The notes under the pieces are model-generated. The model had not been told where the DNA came from. It searched no databases and saw only the letters and a list, made by a program, of their open reading frames with translations. Below are positions 36,490 through 47,628 of a DNA stretch of 64,000 bases, piece after piece. How positions within the stretch are numbered: position 1 is the first letter of the stretch; the number at the start of each line of letters is the position of its first letter. Source of the DNA: Symbiodinium kawagutii (lineage: Eukaryota > Sar > Dinophyceae > Suessiales > Symbiodiniaceae); assembly GCA_009767595.1 (NCBI GenBank), contig VSDK01016342.1:172228-236227 (forward strand). The letters are read 5' to 3'. Both the position numbers and the translations under genes were made by a program.

Positions 36490-36590
36490 GTATCCATTAT
36501 GTATATATATATATATATATATATCGAGCCACCCCCTTAGTAATGTATATTAGGGGTGGGGTCCCTAATGTATAATATACATTTTTCGCA
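36490..36590. repeat. (TA)n tract and short inverted repeat at texture boundary
   Basis: A (TA)n run at about 36500-36525 is followed by AATGTATATTAGGGG and CCCTAATGTATAATATACATT, an imperfect inverted pair. Immediately to the right the N7-CG-N7 microduplications begin; the first clear one is at 36607-36622. Confidence 0.6.
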
Positions 36591-37348
36591 TTTTTTTCAA
36601 TCTTGTGAAGAGTCGGAAGAGTTGTCTCTTGTGAGTGCACCAAAGTGCCGTCAAATGTGTGCTCTCATATGTGCGCTCTCATATGTGTGCCCTCATATGT
36701 GTGCTCTCACATGTGCAGCAGGGTAACATTCGTAACATTGGCCCGGTCCCTTCGTTGCCATGCTTTGCTCAGCCACCAGGAGTAGTAGGCCGGTGCCCGG
36801 TGCAGGAAGCAGTTGGAACGGTTGAAACGGTTGAAATACCCGAAATACCCACATTACACACATTATCTGATACGATCTGATGCTTTCCCAATTTGTTTGT
36901 CCATCCAGGAAGAAGATCACCATTATCTCTGAAGCGTTTGAAGCACTGCAATTGGTTGCCACCAAAGGTTTTTCCACCACATTTTTTCGATTCCGAGCTT
37001 CGTCCAGCGCAATTGGCGGATTTGGCGCATTCTGATTTCCTTGGCTGCCTCTGGTCTCCCAGAGCTGTGCCTTGGTTGGATCAGTTCGGCGCCGGGGGGT
37101 AGTGTGGATTAGGTTTTTAAATCCGTTTAAATCCAGCTTGCCTCACCATCCAGGGTGCACTTCATGTAGAAGTATCGGAAGTATACATGCGATACATGTT
37201 GCTACATACGCTACATATATCGCATAAATCACATTTTTCATATACAAAAATATCGTTCGTATCGTTTGTATCGTTGAGGTTTGGCTCAAATCGCTCAAAT
37301 TATTCCTGTGGCCCTGTCATCAAGCACTGCCACCTGCATCCACCTGCC

Positions 37349-37825
37349 ATGGTTGATTTTTTGCAAGAGACACAAGAGGTCCTCATACCCCTGCTTTGGG
37401 AGAGGAAGATCACTCATGCTACCAGGAGTGATCAGTTGGAGCAGAGCCAACAGGCAGCAGTGCAGATGTGCCGCCGCCTTGATTGTGCTGGGACAAGGGC
37501 CCATTACAGAATGCTGGCAGCAAGTTTGACAACTGTTGTGGAGACACATAACATCAACGAATTGGGCCCGGATGGCTTGGACACCCATGATATCACCAAA
37601 TTTCTCACTGGTGCCTCCAGCCGACAGCTGAATATCGTAAGCCAGGAGATGGATGATGTGTTGGTGATTGAGTGGATCAAGAACCTGAAGGTCCTGTCCG
37701 AATTGCTGGATGCTCTAATCGATGATGCCCGTGAAGACGGTGAGCGCCTGGCAGCATGGTTTTTGACAGATGTTTGCTGCCAAGTTCGGGAAGATATAGT
37801 TCTCCTCGAGATTCCTCGAGGGTGA
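37349..37825 (+). CDS. Helical protein of unknown function, 158 aa
   Basis: ATG at 37349 (context CTGCCATGG) opens MVDFLQETQEVLIPLLWERK and continues to GIDW-less, mostly helical sequence ending DIVLLEIPRG at the TGA 37823-37825. Charged and leucine-rich heptad-like segments (EWIKNLKVLSELLDALIDDA) suggest a helical bundle. No signal peptide, membrane helix or known domain is seen. The frame is open upstream of this ATG, so an earlier start is possible. The upstream region carries microduplications (ctcaaat-CG-ctcaaat near 37284). Codon pattern is much more regular than in neighbouring frames. Confidence 0.6.
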   Translation: MVDFLQETQEVLIPLLWERKITHATRSDQLEQSQQAAVQMCRRLDCAGTRAHYRMLAASLTTVVETHNINELGPDGLDTHDITKFLTGASSRQLNIVSQEMDDVLVIEWIKNLKVLSELLDALIDDAREDGERLAAWFLTDVCCQVREDIVLLEIPRG

Positions 37826-38769
37826 ATGATGGCAAGATTTTTTTCGGCGCAAGTTCATCAGCCTGCAAACCATGGGTGGCCACTGGAGGTGGGCATGCTT
37901 CAAAGGGATCATCTGGTGAAATGAGATAGACAAGGCTGCTCGATGCTGCTCACTGGATCTCACTATAATATCTCACTCGTCTCACTGCGTCTCACTGGTT
38001 GTTCTTTGTGGGATTGTGTGAGGATGTGTGCGGCCACTGAGACCCATGGAGGTGACAAAAACACACAAAAAAGAGGCGAAAGAGGTTGATTTAAGCGATT
38101 TAATGCGTGATTTTGCAGCCTGATTTGGTGCGTTGGATTTTCCCTGTGACTGCCAAAGCTTCCCCCAAAGAACCAACAAGTAAACCAAAAATTCGAAAAA
38201 TTGCTGGTGAGTTGGACCCCAAAAAAATCAGGATCAACCTTCCCCCAGGGAACCAACAACCCACCCGGCTGCTGGTGAGTTGTGCGACACCGCTTTCAGC
38301 ACCAAGGAGTGGCCCATAGCCTCAACCCTTTGCACTCCGAGACTCTGGTGCCGCTGAGGTGCACTTCACCTGCCTGGATGACCATGGTACAATCAGAGAG
38401 GTCAAGGTGGTTGGATGAAAGCTATAAAGCGTATGAAGCGCATGAAGATTCGCTACATGATGCGCATGATGGTAGGTGATAGTAGATTGTTGGCGTTGTT
38501 GGTATAATGTTGGAATGTTGGATTTTGTTCGACAACCTGATGAAGATTGTGTTGATTCGGTTCGGTTGATTGTTCGTTTAAGTGCTTTTTACCGCTTTTT
38601 ACTACGGTTTGTTATGTTGATTCGGTTGATTTTCTTCTGGAAAGCTGTTTTCATCGTTGTCATGCGTGTCATGCGTGTCATGGGGGTGCATTTTTATGCA
38701 TTTTTAGGTTTAAGCGATTCAAGCCGTGCCCGCCATTCTGCTTCATTAGGGCTCAAAGCTGTGCCAACC

Positions 38770-38898
38770 ATGCCACCGGTCACGAAGCATGTCGTGGACG
38801 AAACCTATGTCAGGAGGTGGCGCACAGGAAATTGGTGGGGCTACGAGCTGCTTGTTTGCATGTCACTGTTTGCCATTTTGTTTTCAACAGTTCGTTAA
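38770..38898 (+). CDS. Possible short exon or 42-aa protein with membrane helix
   Basis: ATG at 38770 (ACCATGCC) encodes MPPVTKHVVDETYVRRWRTG, then NWWGYELLVCMSLFAILFSTVR and a stop. The last part could be a single membrane helix. It may be only the first exon of a longer gene. The frame upstream is open but of non-coding character. Confidence 0.3.
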   Translation: MPPVTKHVVDETYVRRWRTGNWWGYELLVCMSLFAILFSTVR

Positions 38899-39141
38899 GG
38901 GTTTCACGGTTTCCAATTTTGACCTTGATTGACATTGAGGTTGAAGCGGTTGGGATGGGACCGTATCAACGGCATCGTCATGGAGGAGTGGGGTCGGCCT
39001 CGCACTGCTCCAGTGTCTTGACTTGATTAATTCCGTTAATTCGATGCATTTATCAAATTCGTCAAATTTATTGCGATTTATTGGGTTTCGTTGGGTTTGA
39101 TGTGTGGGTTGTTTAAACGGTTTAAATAATCAATCGAATCA

Positions 39142-39702
39142 ATGGCTGAGGACCGCCACGGGCATGGTGGCGATGACGACTGGCCACATGGTCCTGGAAA
39201 AGGCGGTGGAAAAGGCGGTGGAAAAGGCGGAGGAAAAGGGAGCAGAAGAGGACACAGCGATGATGATGACGACGACCAGGGCCCTGGAACAGACGATGCA
39301 GACAATGATGACAATGCCTTGAGCACCTACCAGGAGTCAGACGGCGGAGACGAGGGAGGAATCCCACTGATCCCACACTATGAGATGAAGACGAACGGCA
39401 GGGATGAGTACGAGAAAGTCGGTGGCAGAGAGTTGAATAGGTTGAAAGATGGGCCGCCGACAAGGTCAATGAAACGACCTGGGGCGTCAGCAGCAGCAGT
39501 CCCGAAATCCAGCGCCAGGGCCACAAAGGGCAGCAAGGACGCCAAGGAGAAGGAAAAGGCAAAGCCTTCTGGCCTGAAGGCCAAGGACAGTAAGGACGAC
39601 AAGGGCAAGAGCAGCAAGCCAACCTCTACTAAGACCGATAAGACGACTAAGACCATTAAGCCCCCGGGCAAGACCAACAAGGCGCCGAAGTCCATGAAGT
39701 AA
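39142..39702 (+). CDS. Charged low-complexity protein with KRPG motif, 186 aa
   Basis: ATG at 39142 lies inside the second copy of an aatcaat-CG-aatcaat microduplication. The protein starts MAEDRHGHGGDDDWPHGPGK, has a (GGGK)n stretch, an Asp-rich block (DDDDDDQGPGTDDADNDD), a short folded-looking middle (IPLIPHYEMKTNGRDEYEKV) and a long Lys/Ser/Thr-rich tail containing RSMKRPGASAAAVPKSSA and repeated DK/TK words, ending NKAPKSMK. The acidic-then-basic layout resembles dinoflagellate nuclear proteins such as the one at 16.2-17.9 kb, but the sequences are not alike in detail. A nucleic-acid or chromatin role is inference. The opposite strand is open over part of this region by composition only. 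Confidence 0.65.
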   Translation: MAEDRHGHGGDDDWPHGPGKGGGKGGGKGGGKGSRRGHSDDDDDDQGPGTDDADNDDNALSTYQESDGGDEGGIPLIPHYEMKTNGRDEYEKVGGRELNRLKDGPPTRSMKRPGASAAAVPKSSARATKGSKDAKEKEKAKPSGLKAKDSKDDKGKSSKPTSTKTDKTTKTIKPPGKTNKAPKSMK

Positions 39703-40304
39703 GCCGACCGACTCAGAATCGAAGATGGCAGAGGCACGCGTGGAAAAAAGATAAGCAGCTAAACCTTGACTGAGCTGACCTTCCGAAGCCGAACCAAAAA
39801 ACACATGAACTCAGTACAGGAATCATGACAACCCAGCCTGCCCCGTCTTGGTTTCGTTGGCTTTCCCATAACGGGCTTGTTCGTGATTATGGCTGCGATG
39901 GCTGTTGGGTGCTGTTGGGTCTGGCTGGGGTGTAAAAGCGGTAAAAAATCGGAAAAATCGATGAAATAATCCGAATAATCCGGAATAATCAACATAATTA
40001 AACCGATTAAACCAGTTAAACGATTTAAACTTGTTAATCCTGTTAAACCCACGTATATACATGCGATACATGGGATACATGTATATACGGTATATAGCAT
40101 ATATAGCGATATATAGCGTATATAGCACGTATAGCATATATACGATATATATAGCGCGTATAGCGTATATAGTTTTGCATACCTACAAACGCTACAAAGA
40201 TCGACAAAGATACATGCAATACACGCGATACATGCATGAATTTATCCGATTTATCAAGTGATTCCAGTGATCCATCCGTCCATCCATTCAGTCCAGTAAT
40301 CGCA

Positions 40305-40720
40305 GTAATGCCCTTGCAATGCCCTTGCATTCAGTGCAGGGCATGGCAGGGTATTACATGTCGTTGCATGTCGGATGGCTGCAATTCCCAGTAATGCCCT
40401 TGCATTCAGTGCAGGGCATGGCAGGGTATTACATGTCGTTGCATGTCGGATGGCTGCAATTCCCAGTAATGCCCTTGCATTCAGTGCAGGGCATGGCAGG
40501 GTATTACATGTCGTTGCATGTCGGATGGCTGCAATTCCCAGTAATGCCCTTGCATTCAGTGCAGGGCATGGCAGGGTATTACATGTCGTTGCATGTCGGA
40601 TGGCTGCAATTCCCAGTAATGCCCTTGCATTCAGTGCAGGGCATGGCAGGGTATTACATGTCGTTGCATGTCGGATGGCTGCAATTCCCAGCAATGCCTT
40701 TGCATTCAGTGCGTGTCATG
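40305..40720. repeat. 75-bp hairpin minisatellite, five near-perfect units
   Basis: GCCCTTGCATTCAGTGCAGG begins at 40321, 40396, 40471, 40546 and 40621, exactly 75 bp apart, with a diverged sixth start at 40696. Each unit has a hairpin with arms TGCCCTTGCA and TGCAGGGCA. Because 75 is a multiple of three, frames on both strands stay open; they are not genes. The near-identity of units points to recent expansion or homogenisation. Confidence 0.95.
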
Positions 40721-41392
40721 TGCCTAAATCGCCTAAATCGCCTAAATTCATCGAACTATATGAGGTTATTCAGAGAATCCTGGGAAACCTGGCAACCATG
40801 ATTCGCATGATTGTTTGATTCTTGGATGTTGTTGGTCAGGTGGATTGCCTACTGACAGTGCCGGTGTGACTACCCGTTCCAATGATCCGAAGCCATCACA
40901 ACACAGTTGCACAGGCCTGGGCATTTGAAACGTTTGAAACCGTTTGAAAGAGAGAGTGATGAGTTGTGCACTGATTAGTGCGATTAGTGCAGCTGGTGAG
41001 AGATATTGAGAGATGCTGTGAGGCCTGAAGCTAAAGTTCGTAAAGTTGACCAACTCCAAGAATTCAGGCCAGGTGTTGGAGATTGTTGGAGCTTGTGTGC
41101 GTTGTGTGCGTTGATTGCCTTCTGATTATTTTTGCAGCAATGTACAATGATATGTCATGTTAAGTAACATTTGTAACATTGACTTTCGCGAGTTTTGGGC
41201 ATTTTGGGCCTGGCATGGCATGGAAGATCATGGAAGTATGAAATTTGAAGTTTGAAGTATCAAGTATACAGTATGGATTATATTCACTTATATGGAAATT
41301 ATTGCGATTATTGGAAATTCGGGAAATTCAAATTTTGAATCTTTGCCTTTTGCGCCTCTTGGCCCAAACCCAGAGAGCCATTGCTGTGTGCA

Positions 41393-41740
41393 ATGAAGGG
41401 GAAAGTCTGGAAAGGAAAAGATGGGCAAAGACTGCGTGAAATTTTGGAGCAGTTAGACCAAGATGAATGGGTGGCGGAAAACGGCTATGGCAAGGGCAAG
41501 AGCAAAGGTAATGGTGAAGAACATGATCGGTCCAGAAGTCCGCTGCATCAGAAAGGCAAGGGACGCAAGGGAAAGAGCAAAGCTGATGGTGAAGAACATC
41601 ATGAGTTCCTGAGAGCTTGGTCAGGTGGTGGATGGGAAGATGAAGACGATGAAAATGAGCAGATAGAAACCTTGACTCGAGAGGTGAGATCAGTGAACAT
41701 ATTGCATCATCCAACCGATCCAACAACTAGCAGAAGATGA
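41393..41740 (+). CDS. Lys/Gly-rich protein, first exon or small gene
   Basis: ATG at 41393 encodes MKGKVWKGKDGQRLREILEQ, then LDQDEWVAENGYGKGKSKGN, GEEHDRSRSPLHQKGKGRKG and an acidic segment WEDEDDENEQIETLTRE. GAG|GTGAGATC at about 41682 is a strong splice donor, so the codons after LTRE may be intron and the listed stop at 41738-41740 an artefact. KGKGKSKG and RSRSP motifs suggest an RNA-associated nuclear protein. The word GGCAAGGGCAAGAGCAAAG is repeated within the gene. Confidence 0.5.
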   Translation: MKGKVWKGKDGQRLREILEQLDQDEWVAENGYGKGKSKGNGEEHDRSRSPLHQKGKGRKGKSKADGEEHHEFLRAWSGGGWEDEDDENEQIETLTREVRSVNILHHPTDPTTSRR

Positions 41741-42667
41741 ATATTCTGGACACGCTGGACACAGAGAAGGGAATCCAACTCAGCTGTACATGCAGACAGT
41801 ACAGTTCACACGGTTCACGCAGTTCAGTACTGATGTACAGGGAGCAGTGCCTCACACCTCCTCACATTGTCGACATTGTGACCCATTGTGACGCGTTGTG
41901 TGCTGTGTGTGTGCTTGAAAAAATATGTTGCCCCTCCAGCTGGTGCAGATGTAATGCAAGCGATGCAAGGCAAGGTTTATTCGGTTTATTACATCATCCG
42001 CATCATCATTCCGATCATTCATCATCAACCAACAGTCAACAGTAGTGCGAGCTACAAGCAGGTGCATTCTAGCGATCTAGCGATTCTAGAACCGCTAGAA
42101 CACATGTTGGACTTGTTTCACATCATGGCAGCTGTTGGTCAGGTGGATTGCCCTCTGACAGCGCTGGTGCCACCATCCCTTCCCATGAGCCGAAGGGACG
42201 CATGGGAGTGCAGGCCTGGCAACTTGGCACATCTTGGCACAGAGAGTGATGAGTTGTGTACTGGTTAGTGTAGCTGGCATGAGATGTTCCAAGGCCTGTA
42301 GCAAAAGTTGACCACCTCCGAAAAATCAGGACATGTGTTGGAACTTGTGTGCATGATTGTGTATTATTACGTATTATTATTTGCGTTATTTGGACTGAGC
42401 AGCTGAAATTGTTTTTTTCTTGGTTCAATGCGTTCAATGGTGTAATGGCTAGTATCGCTAGTATTAGCGGTATTAGTCTTTATGGCGTTATCGGCTTAGA
42501 ACACACCACAGGGGACACAGGGGCCACACCATGCCATAACCATGAATTGGGCGAATTGGGTATCATTGGACATGGAAATACATGGAAACCGTGGAAACTG
42601 GTTGAAAAATCATTGCAATTCATCTCACAGCCATTTGCTCGATTTGCTTAGCAATGTCCTGTGATAT

Positions 42668-42965
42668 ATTGTGGGCATTGCGTGTCAAATGGCTGCAATT
42701 CCCAGTAATGCCCTTGCATTCAGTGCAGGGCATGGCAGGGTATTGCATGTCGTTGCGTGTCGGATGGCTGCAAATCCCAGTAATGCCCTTGCATTCAGTG
42801 CAGGGCATGGCAGGGTATTGCATGTCGTTGCGTGTCGGATGGCTGCAAATCCCAGTAATGCCCTTGCATTCAGTGCAGGGCATGGCAGGGTATTGCATGT
42901 TAGATGGCTGCAATTCCCAGTAATGTCCGAACATTCAAAGCAGGGCATTGCAGTATTGCAGGGCA
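42668..42965. repeat. Hairpin minisatellite, second cluster
   Basis: Three units of the TGCCCTTGCA...TGCAGGGCA family, starting at about 42710, 42785 and 42857, with TATTGCATGTCGTTGCGTGTC in place of the ACATGTCGTTGCATGTC of the 40.3-kb cluster. The last unit is shorter and runs into a diverged copy with TCCGAACATTCAAAGCAGGG. Confidence 0.9.
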
Positions 42966-42999
42966 TTGCATGGGATCAAGATGCTTGGTCCAGGTTTTG

Positions 43000-43600
43000 A
43001 TTGCAACCCACATTGGACCATATGGCGCATAAGGGACCCCATGGTGTACCCATGTATGTCATGCATGTCATGCCTGTCATGTGCCTGAATGCGCTAAATG
43101 CGCTAAATGCATCGAAATTCATCAGGTTATCCTGGGAATTCTGGCAACCATGATTTTTGCACATATTGCGCATATTGGTGCACCTGGGCTCATGTCATGT
43201 GCCCAAACCCTGTTCAAAAAAACATAAATAGAACTGCTTGGTCCGCTTGGTCTCATGTCATTTGCTACTAGCGCTACTAGTATACATAGTGCCGCATAGT
43301 GCGCATAGTGAATCCTTCTTTCGCTTCTTTATGCTTTTTTAGCGTTTTTAGCGGTTTTTAGGCCTATCCGGAACATTGTGAAATGGTGGTTTGAACCGTT
43401 TCATGCGTTTCATGCCAAGGAAGCATCATCAGCAACGAGACCTTCAATTGGTGACGTCAGATCGCTTTCGATCGCTTTTCTTGGAGGCTGAGGGGAGAGG
43501 ATTTTGCGGATATTGGTTCGATATTGGTTTGGTGTCAGGGATGATGCGGATGATGTTGATGATGCAGATGATGATTAGAATGCTGATGATGATGATTACA

Positions 43601-43636
<36 letters not shown>

Positions 43637-43680
43637 CTGATGCTGATGATGATGATGATGATTAGGAGGGCGTAGGAGGG
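43000..43680. repeat. Paralogous segment, copy A
   Basis: Matches 49675-50372 over most of its length: TTGATTGCAACCCACA, ATGGTGTACC, AAATTCATSAGGTTATCC, TCATGTCATGTGCCCAAACC, CCGGAACATTGTGAAATGG, CCAAGGAAGC and GAGGGGAGAGG. A GATGAT-rich microsatellite follows at 43540-43675. The two copies differ mainly by 9-10 bp N7-CG-N7 units. Confidence 0.85.
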
Positions 43681-45410
43681 TCTTCATTCTCCTGGGCTTG
43701 GGTGGAAGGGGTGGGAGCTGGCTGCGGCCAGCGGTGTGTCTGGAGCCAGGTTGGGTTGTTTGGTTTTGGTCATGTAGTCCCTGGTTAGTTCCCTATTTGG
43801 TTTTATCCGTTTTACTTGGGGATGATTAATGAGAAGATCCCAATAGAGTGATATCCCCTTTCTATCGTTTCTATGACTAGGGCATTGGATACCCTGTTGA
43901 TTACTTGTTTTAGATTATTCGGCTTATAGGTGGGGATATCACTCGCCCCTTTCCGACCGTCGCTGCGTCAGGTCCTGCACCCCTGGTCACTAGTGGTCAC
44001 TTGCCAAGGTTCCTATTCCCATTGTTGGCCATAGTGGTTTTAGTGGTTGGGGGGACCCCATCGCATGTGTAATTGAGCATACTTTGTTGTTGGTTCACAG
44101 TGTTAGGCCCCTTTTTTTGCGTTTTTTGTCTTGGTTTGAAACGCACACCGGGCTCTTCCCCCTCCACCCTCCCTGTACTAACACATGCACAACTAAAGAT
44201 ATGACCTTAAGAGCAACTCTTATCTAATTCGTGTATGGAAGGACTTGGACTCCCCTCTACTTCTCCAGATGTTTGATCAAGGGGCACGTTAGCGGTCCCT
44301 CCCACGCACAGTACGACCCTTAGCAGCACCTCTACTGGGTAGGTGCGTGGGTAGTGGTTTTCCTTCCTGGGCTTCCCCAAAGCCATCTCCGGACATCATC
44401 CTATATGGACTCATTTGATCATTAGGCCCCCTGTCATCTTGATCTCATGCATGGCTTTGGGTCAAACTTGCTTCAAAAAAAACAGAATTTTGCAAAATTT
44501 TGCTTTGCATTGCTTATCCTGAAACTTTTCTGTTTGCGTCAGACATCATAGCGTTGCTCTCTTGTGTCTATGGCCTTCTCTCCGCTTCTGCTTCTCTTGC
44601 TTCTTTCTCTTTGCCTAGTTTGACCCAAAACCATTGCGCTTCAACATCAACCATGCGTGGCGCCCGTGGCCGACCTCGAGCTGGCAGAGAAGGAAGGTGC
44701 AAGGGCCATTGCAGGCTGTGATAAGGGCTTTGGATCCCTTTGGATGGAGGTGGATGGACAGGATGGAGGCGATCGACCGGTAAACTGTGCACCTCGATCA
44801 AGAAGCCTCATGGAATGTCGCTGACATTACGAAGAGCTGCATACCCAGAAAAAATGAAGACCACACTGCATTGTGGTGGATGGCAGTTTTACTCTTCACC
44901 TGCCAAGTTGGTGTTTTCACCCAACGAGAACCAGTGTCTGAACACGTGACAAAGGCTCTGAGAGGCATTCACTTCCGAGAACCTGACGGCAGTGGCAGAT
45001 TCTCGTGCCAGCATGGCCTCACTCAAGTGGACCACCATCCAACTAAACCTCAATTACAGAGGTAAGCTCCACGTCGACACCAACAACTATGGCGTCAGTT
45101 CATCATTGAACTCGGGCAGTATGCCCCAGGAAGGCTCTTCATCGTCTTCTTCAGCAACATCGCCTTGGTGGCCCTTGCAGCCCGCGTAACCGCAACCCTT
45201 GTGCCCCAGTTGTAACGGTTGTAGTGATGGCAGCGATGGTTTATGAGTTTAGTGGTCACTAGTGGAGGACATGGACGGACATCAAGATATAGATATATAC
45301 AGATACACACCATAAAACTGACCGAAGAAGGTGAGAAGGACATTTTACTAACCCCATGGTACCAACCACTATCATTGATACCACGTGCCTCCCCGTGGTA
45401 TTTCTAACCG
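43681..45410. other. Island almost free of microduplications
   Basis: About 1.7 kb with the texture of the left half of the window (GGTTTTAGTGGTTGG, CCATGG words). The only N7-CG-N7 I see is a T-run case near 44110. A short frame MRGARGRPRAGREGRCKGH at 44652 could be an exon but has no continuation I can defend. It may be an insertion younger than the microduplication activity, or a segment protected from it. Confidence 0.55.
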
Positions 45411-45594
45411 ACCATTAATACGATTAATAACCGTAATAACTAACTATTATGTGTATTATGCGTATTATGGATGATGATGGATGATGATGATGGGATGATG
45501 TGATCATGACCATCAACCACTTTTTCTCGTTTTTCTGCTTTTTCTTGGTGTAGAGATGGAGCGATGGAGGGACAGAGGTCTGAGGTGATAGGTT

Positions 45595-45840
45595 GATACG
45601 GTTGATAGAGGGATGGAGGGATGGAGAGAAGGTCACAAGAGGTAATCAGAGGCATCGAGGGAGGGAAGGATGGTGGGATGGCTGGGGAGGAAGGGCAGGA
45701 GAAAGGCATGGAAGATGGAGTGGATGGAGGGATGGAAGGAAAGAAGGAAAGAGAGAATACGGAGAGAAATGGAGGGAGGGGTGGACAGAGAAACGAGAGA
45801 AAGGGATGGAGGGAGGGAAGGAGGGAAGGAGGGTGCCGTT
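45595..45840. repeat. Purine-rich GGAGGGATGG tract
   Basis: About 245 bp of GGAGG, GGATGG and GGAAGG words on the + strand. Open frames on both strands here are compositional (Gly/Arg/Glu or Pro/Ser) and not called as genes. Confidence 0.8.
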
Positions 45841-47079
45841 CCCTGTGTGGGCTTTGCGGGTCGTGCTGTTCCTTTGTGTTCATCTTTTTCCTTCTTATCA
45901 TTTTATCACGCTTATCATCATAGTCGCGATAGTCGGTTTAGTGGTTGTGGCGGTTGTGGCGTCTCAGAGCCACTATAGTTGGTGAATGGTTGGATACGCC
46001 TCTCCTTTTCGGGGACCCCTGGCCCAAGGTGAGAAAGATTTGGGGTCAATTATGCCAATTATGGGAAACAATATAATCGATATAATTACACCCTGGGCCT
46101 AGAACCCTCCCCCCACCTCGGCGGGGGGAAGGTTGATTGATCATGGCGATCATGCGGATCATGGTCCCCGCCGCCTGCAACTTGGCGATCAGAGATGTGG
46201 GTTGATGCTCTGTGGCGTTTGTGGTGCCTGAAACTGCTAAAACACCTAAAACTGCTAAAACCACTCTTATTCCCCAACAGATCAAATAAGCGAAATAAAC
46301 ATGCGAAACATGGAGCAATATACCGAATATACTGGAATATACGCAATATACGTAATATAGGCAATATAGCGAATATAGTATTTTCGAATCGTTTCGAATT
46401 GCTTGAGCTATCTTGCGTATCTTGAAATATCTTGGAATTATACCGATTATACATCAGATACATTGTTATATCGCGTTATATCGCGTTATATCGCGTTATA
46501 TCGGTTATACGGGTTATATATTGCGATATATTGTTTTTGACGGTTTTTGATTTATTTATTTGGTGGGCCTGCTGCAGGTTTGCTAGCCTCAAAGCGCTCA
46601 AAGCAATTTTTGAAAAACCACAGGGGACACAGACAACGCGGACAACGCAGAGGATTCAGAGGATTTCTATGCGTTTCTATGGTTTTCTGCTCCGAGCACT
46701 TTGAGCCGTTTGAGCGCTTTGAGCTGGTTGAATTTCTTTGTTCGCTTTGTTGAAGTTAATCAAGCGAATCAAGGCGATTCAGGGGTGGTATAGATGTTGC
46801 AGATGTTGGAGACATTTGGAGCGTTTGGAGACCCGGGAGACCCATTGAATATTTGGAGATCGTGGAGATTCTGCATGGTGTTGCGGTATGATGTGCGTGA
46901 TGTGGACCCGGTGAACCCCCTCATTTTTGCGATTTTTGTTTTGTGATGCCAGCTACTGCAAAGACATGCAAAAAAACAATGGGAAACACATGGAACATGG
47001 AACGTTAAAAGTGCTGTGACAGCAATTGCAATTGCACAGATGTAATTTCCCGAATTTCCTATTTATTTCTTTGCCTTCC

Positions 47080-47245
47080 CTCATTCGCCTCATTCGTTGT
47101 TTTTGCTCCGTTTGCTCGAATGAAGATGCTGAACCATTTGTTCAAAACGGTTCAAAAATTGCCATCCTGAGGTCTGAGGAAATCTGGGGTCAGCTCCAGC
47201 AGCAACGTGGAGTTCGGGAACCCAGGGTTCGCAGGGTTGCTTTTC
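47080..47245. repeat. Paralogous 165-bp segment, copy A
   Basis: Shared with 48715-48885 through TGAAGATGCTGAACCATTTG, CAAAACGGTTCAAAAATTG, ATCCTGAGGTCTGAGGAAAT and CAGCAACGTGGAGTTCGGG. The copies differ by several 9-bp N7-CG-N7 units. The segment is not evidently coding. Confidence 0.85.
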
Positions 47246-47414
47246 CTTAGCTCCCAGGGACAGTGAGGAATCGGAGGCATGCTTTTCTGCAAGTGAGCCT
47301 TTGCGTTTAGGGTTGACAAAGAAAAGGGGCTTTGCTTATTTATGTGATTTATGGAGTTTAAGAGGTTTAAGCATGGTGGTGTCGGTGCGTGTCGGTGGTG
47401 TTTACATTCGTTGC

Positions 47415-47628
47415 ATTCAGGGTTTAGGGAGGTTGTGTGTGTGGTTCAACCCTAAGTGACACAAGTGACATTGTTTTTGACTTTTGTGATTGCAAATGCA
47501 TTCAGCTGCTGGCTCAAGTTCAGTCGGTTCAGTCAACATCGACATGTGTTAAATTTTGACAACGGGTTCTGTTCTGTCAAGTCGAATTGTTCTAAGCATT
47601 GAGCTTTGTAGAACATTGCCAAGCAGCC
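47415..47628 (+). promoter_or_regulatory. Shared leader/upstream module, copy A
   Basis: The region upstream of the ATG at 47629 matches the region upstream of the ATG at 62987: GCTGCTGGCTCAAGTTCAGT, ACATGTGTT-AATTTTGA, GGTTCTGTTCTGTCAAG, TTCTAAGCATTGAGCTTTG, then TAGAACATT and CCAAGCAGCCATGAC. The two downstream proteins are unrelated. The module probably contains promoter and 5' UTR, though a repeat that happens to carry an ATG is possible. Confidence 0.6.

Larger units (their letters stand above)
36607..43680. repeat. N7-CG-N7 microduplication domain, left block
   Basis: Short words of 7-8 bp are followed by CG and then the same word. Clear cases: gaagagt (36607-36622), taacatt (36724-36739), gttgaaa as a triplet (36812-36836), aaatacc (36834-36849), tgtcatg as a triplet (38658-38682), gtttaaa (39111-39126), aatcaat (39128-39143), cctaaat as a triplet (40723-40747), tttcatg (43399-43414), atcgcttt (43461-43478). 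The words differ from site to site; only the CG and the spacing are constant. Outside the genes listed separately I see no other coding regions in this block. Confidence 0.9.

Noticed and set aside
36500-36640. Chimeric contig join between two organisms
   Set aside because: Not excluded, but the island at 43.7-45.4 kb with left-domain texture and the dinoflagellate-type proteins on both sides favour one genome.
40254-40818. Repetitive proteins with 25-residue period on both strands; possible CRISPR-like array
   Set aside because: The 75-bp units are directly adjacent and identical, with no unique spacers, so this is neither a CRISPR array nor a gene.
43540-43675. GATGAT tract as an acidic coding repeat
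   Set aside because: The Met/Met/Ile frame is compositional and the paralogous copy at 50286-50350 is not open in the same way.
45440-45985. Frames of 100-150 codons on both strands
   Set aside because: They come from a purine-rich GGAGGGATGG tract with biased composition.
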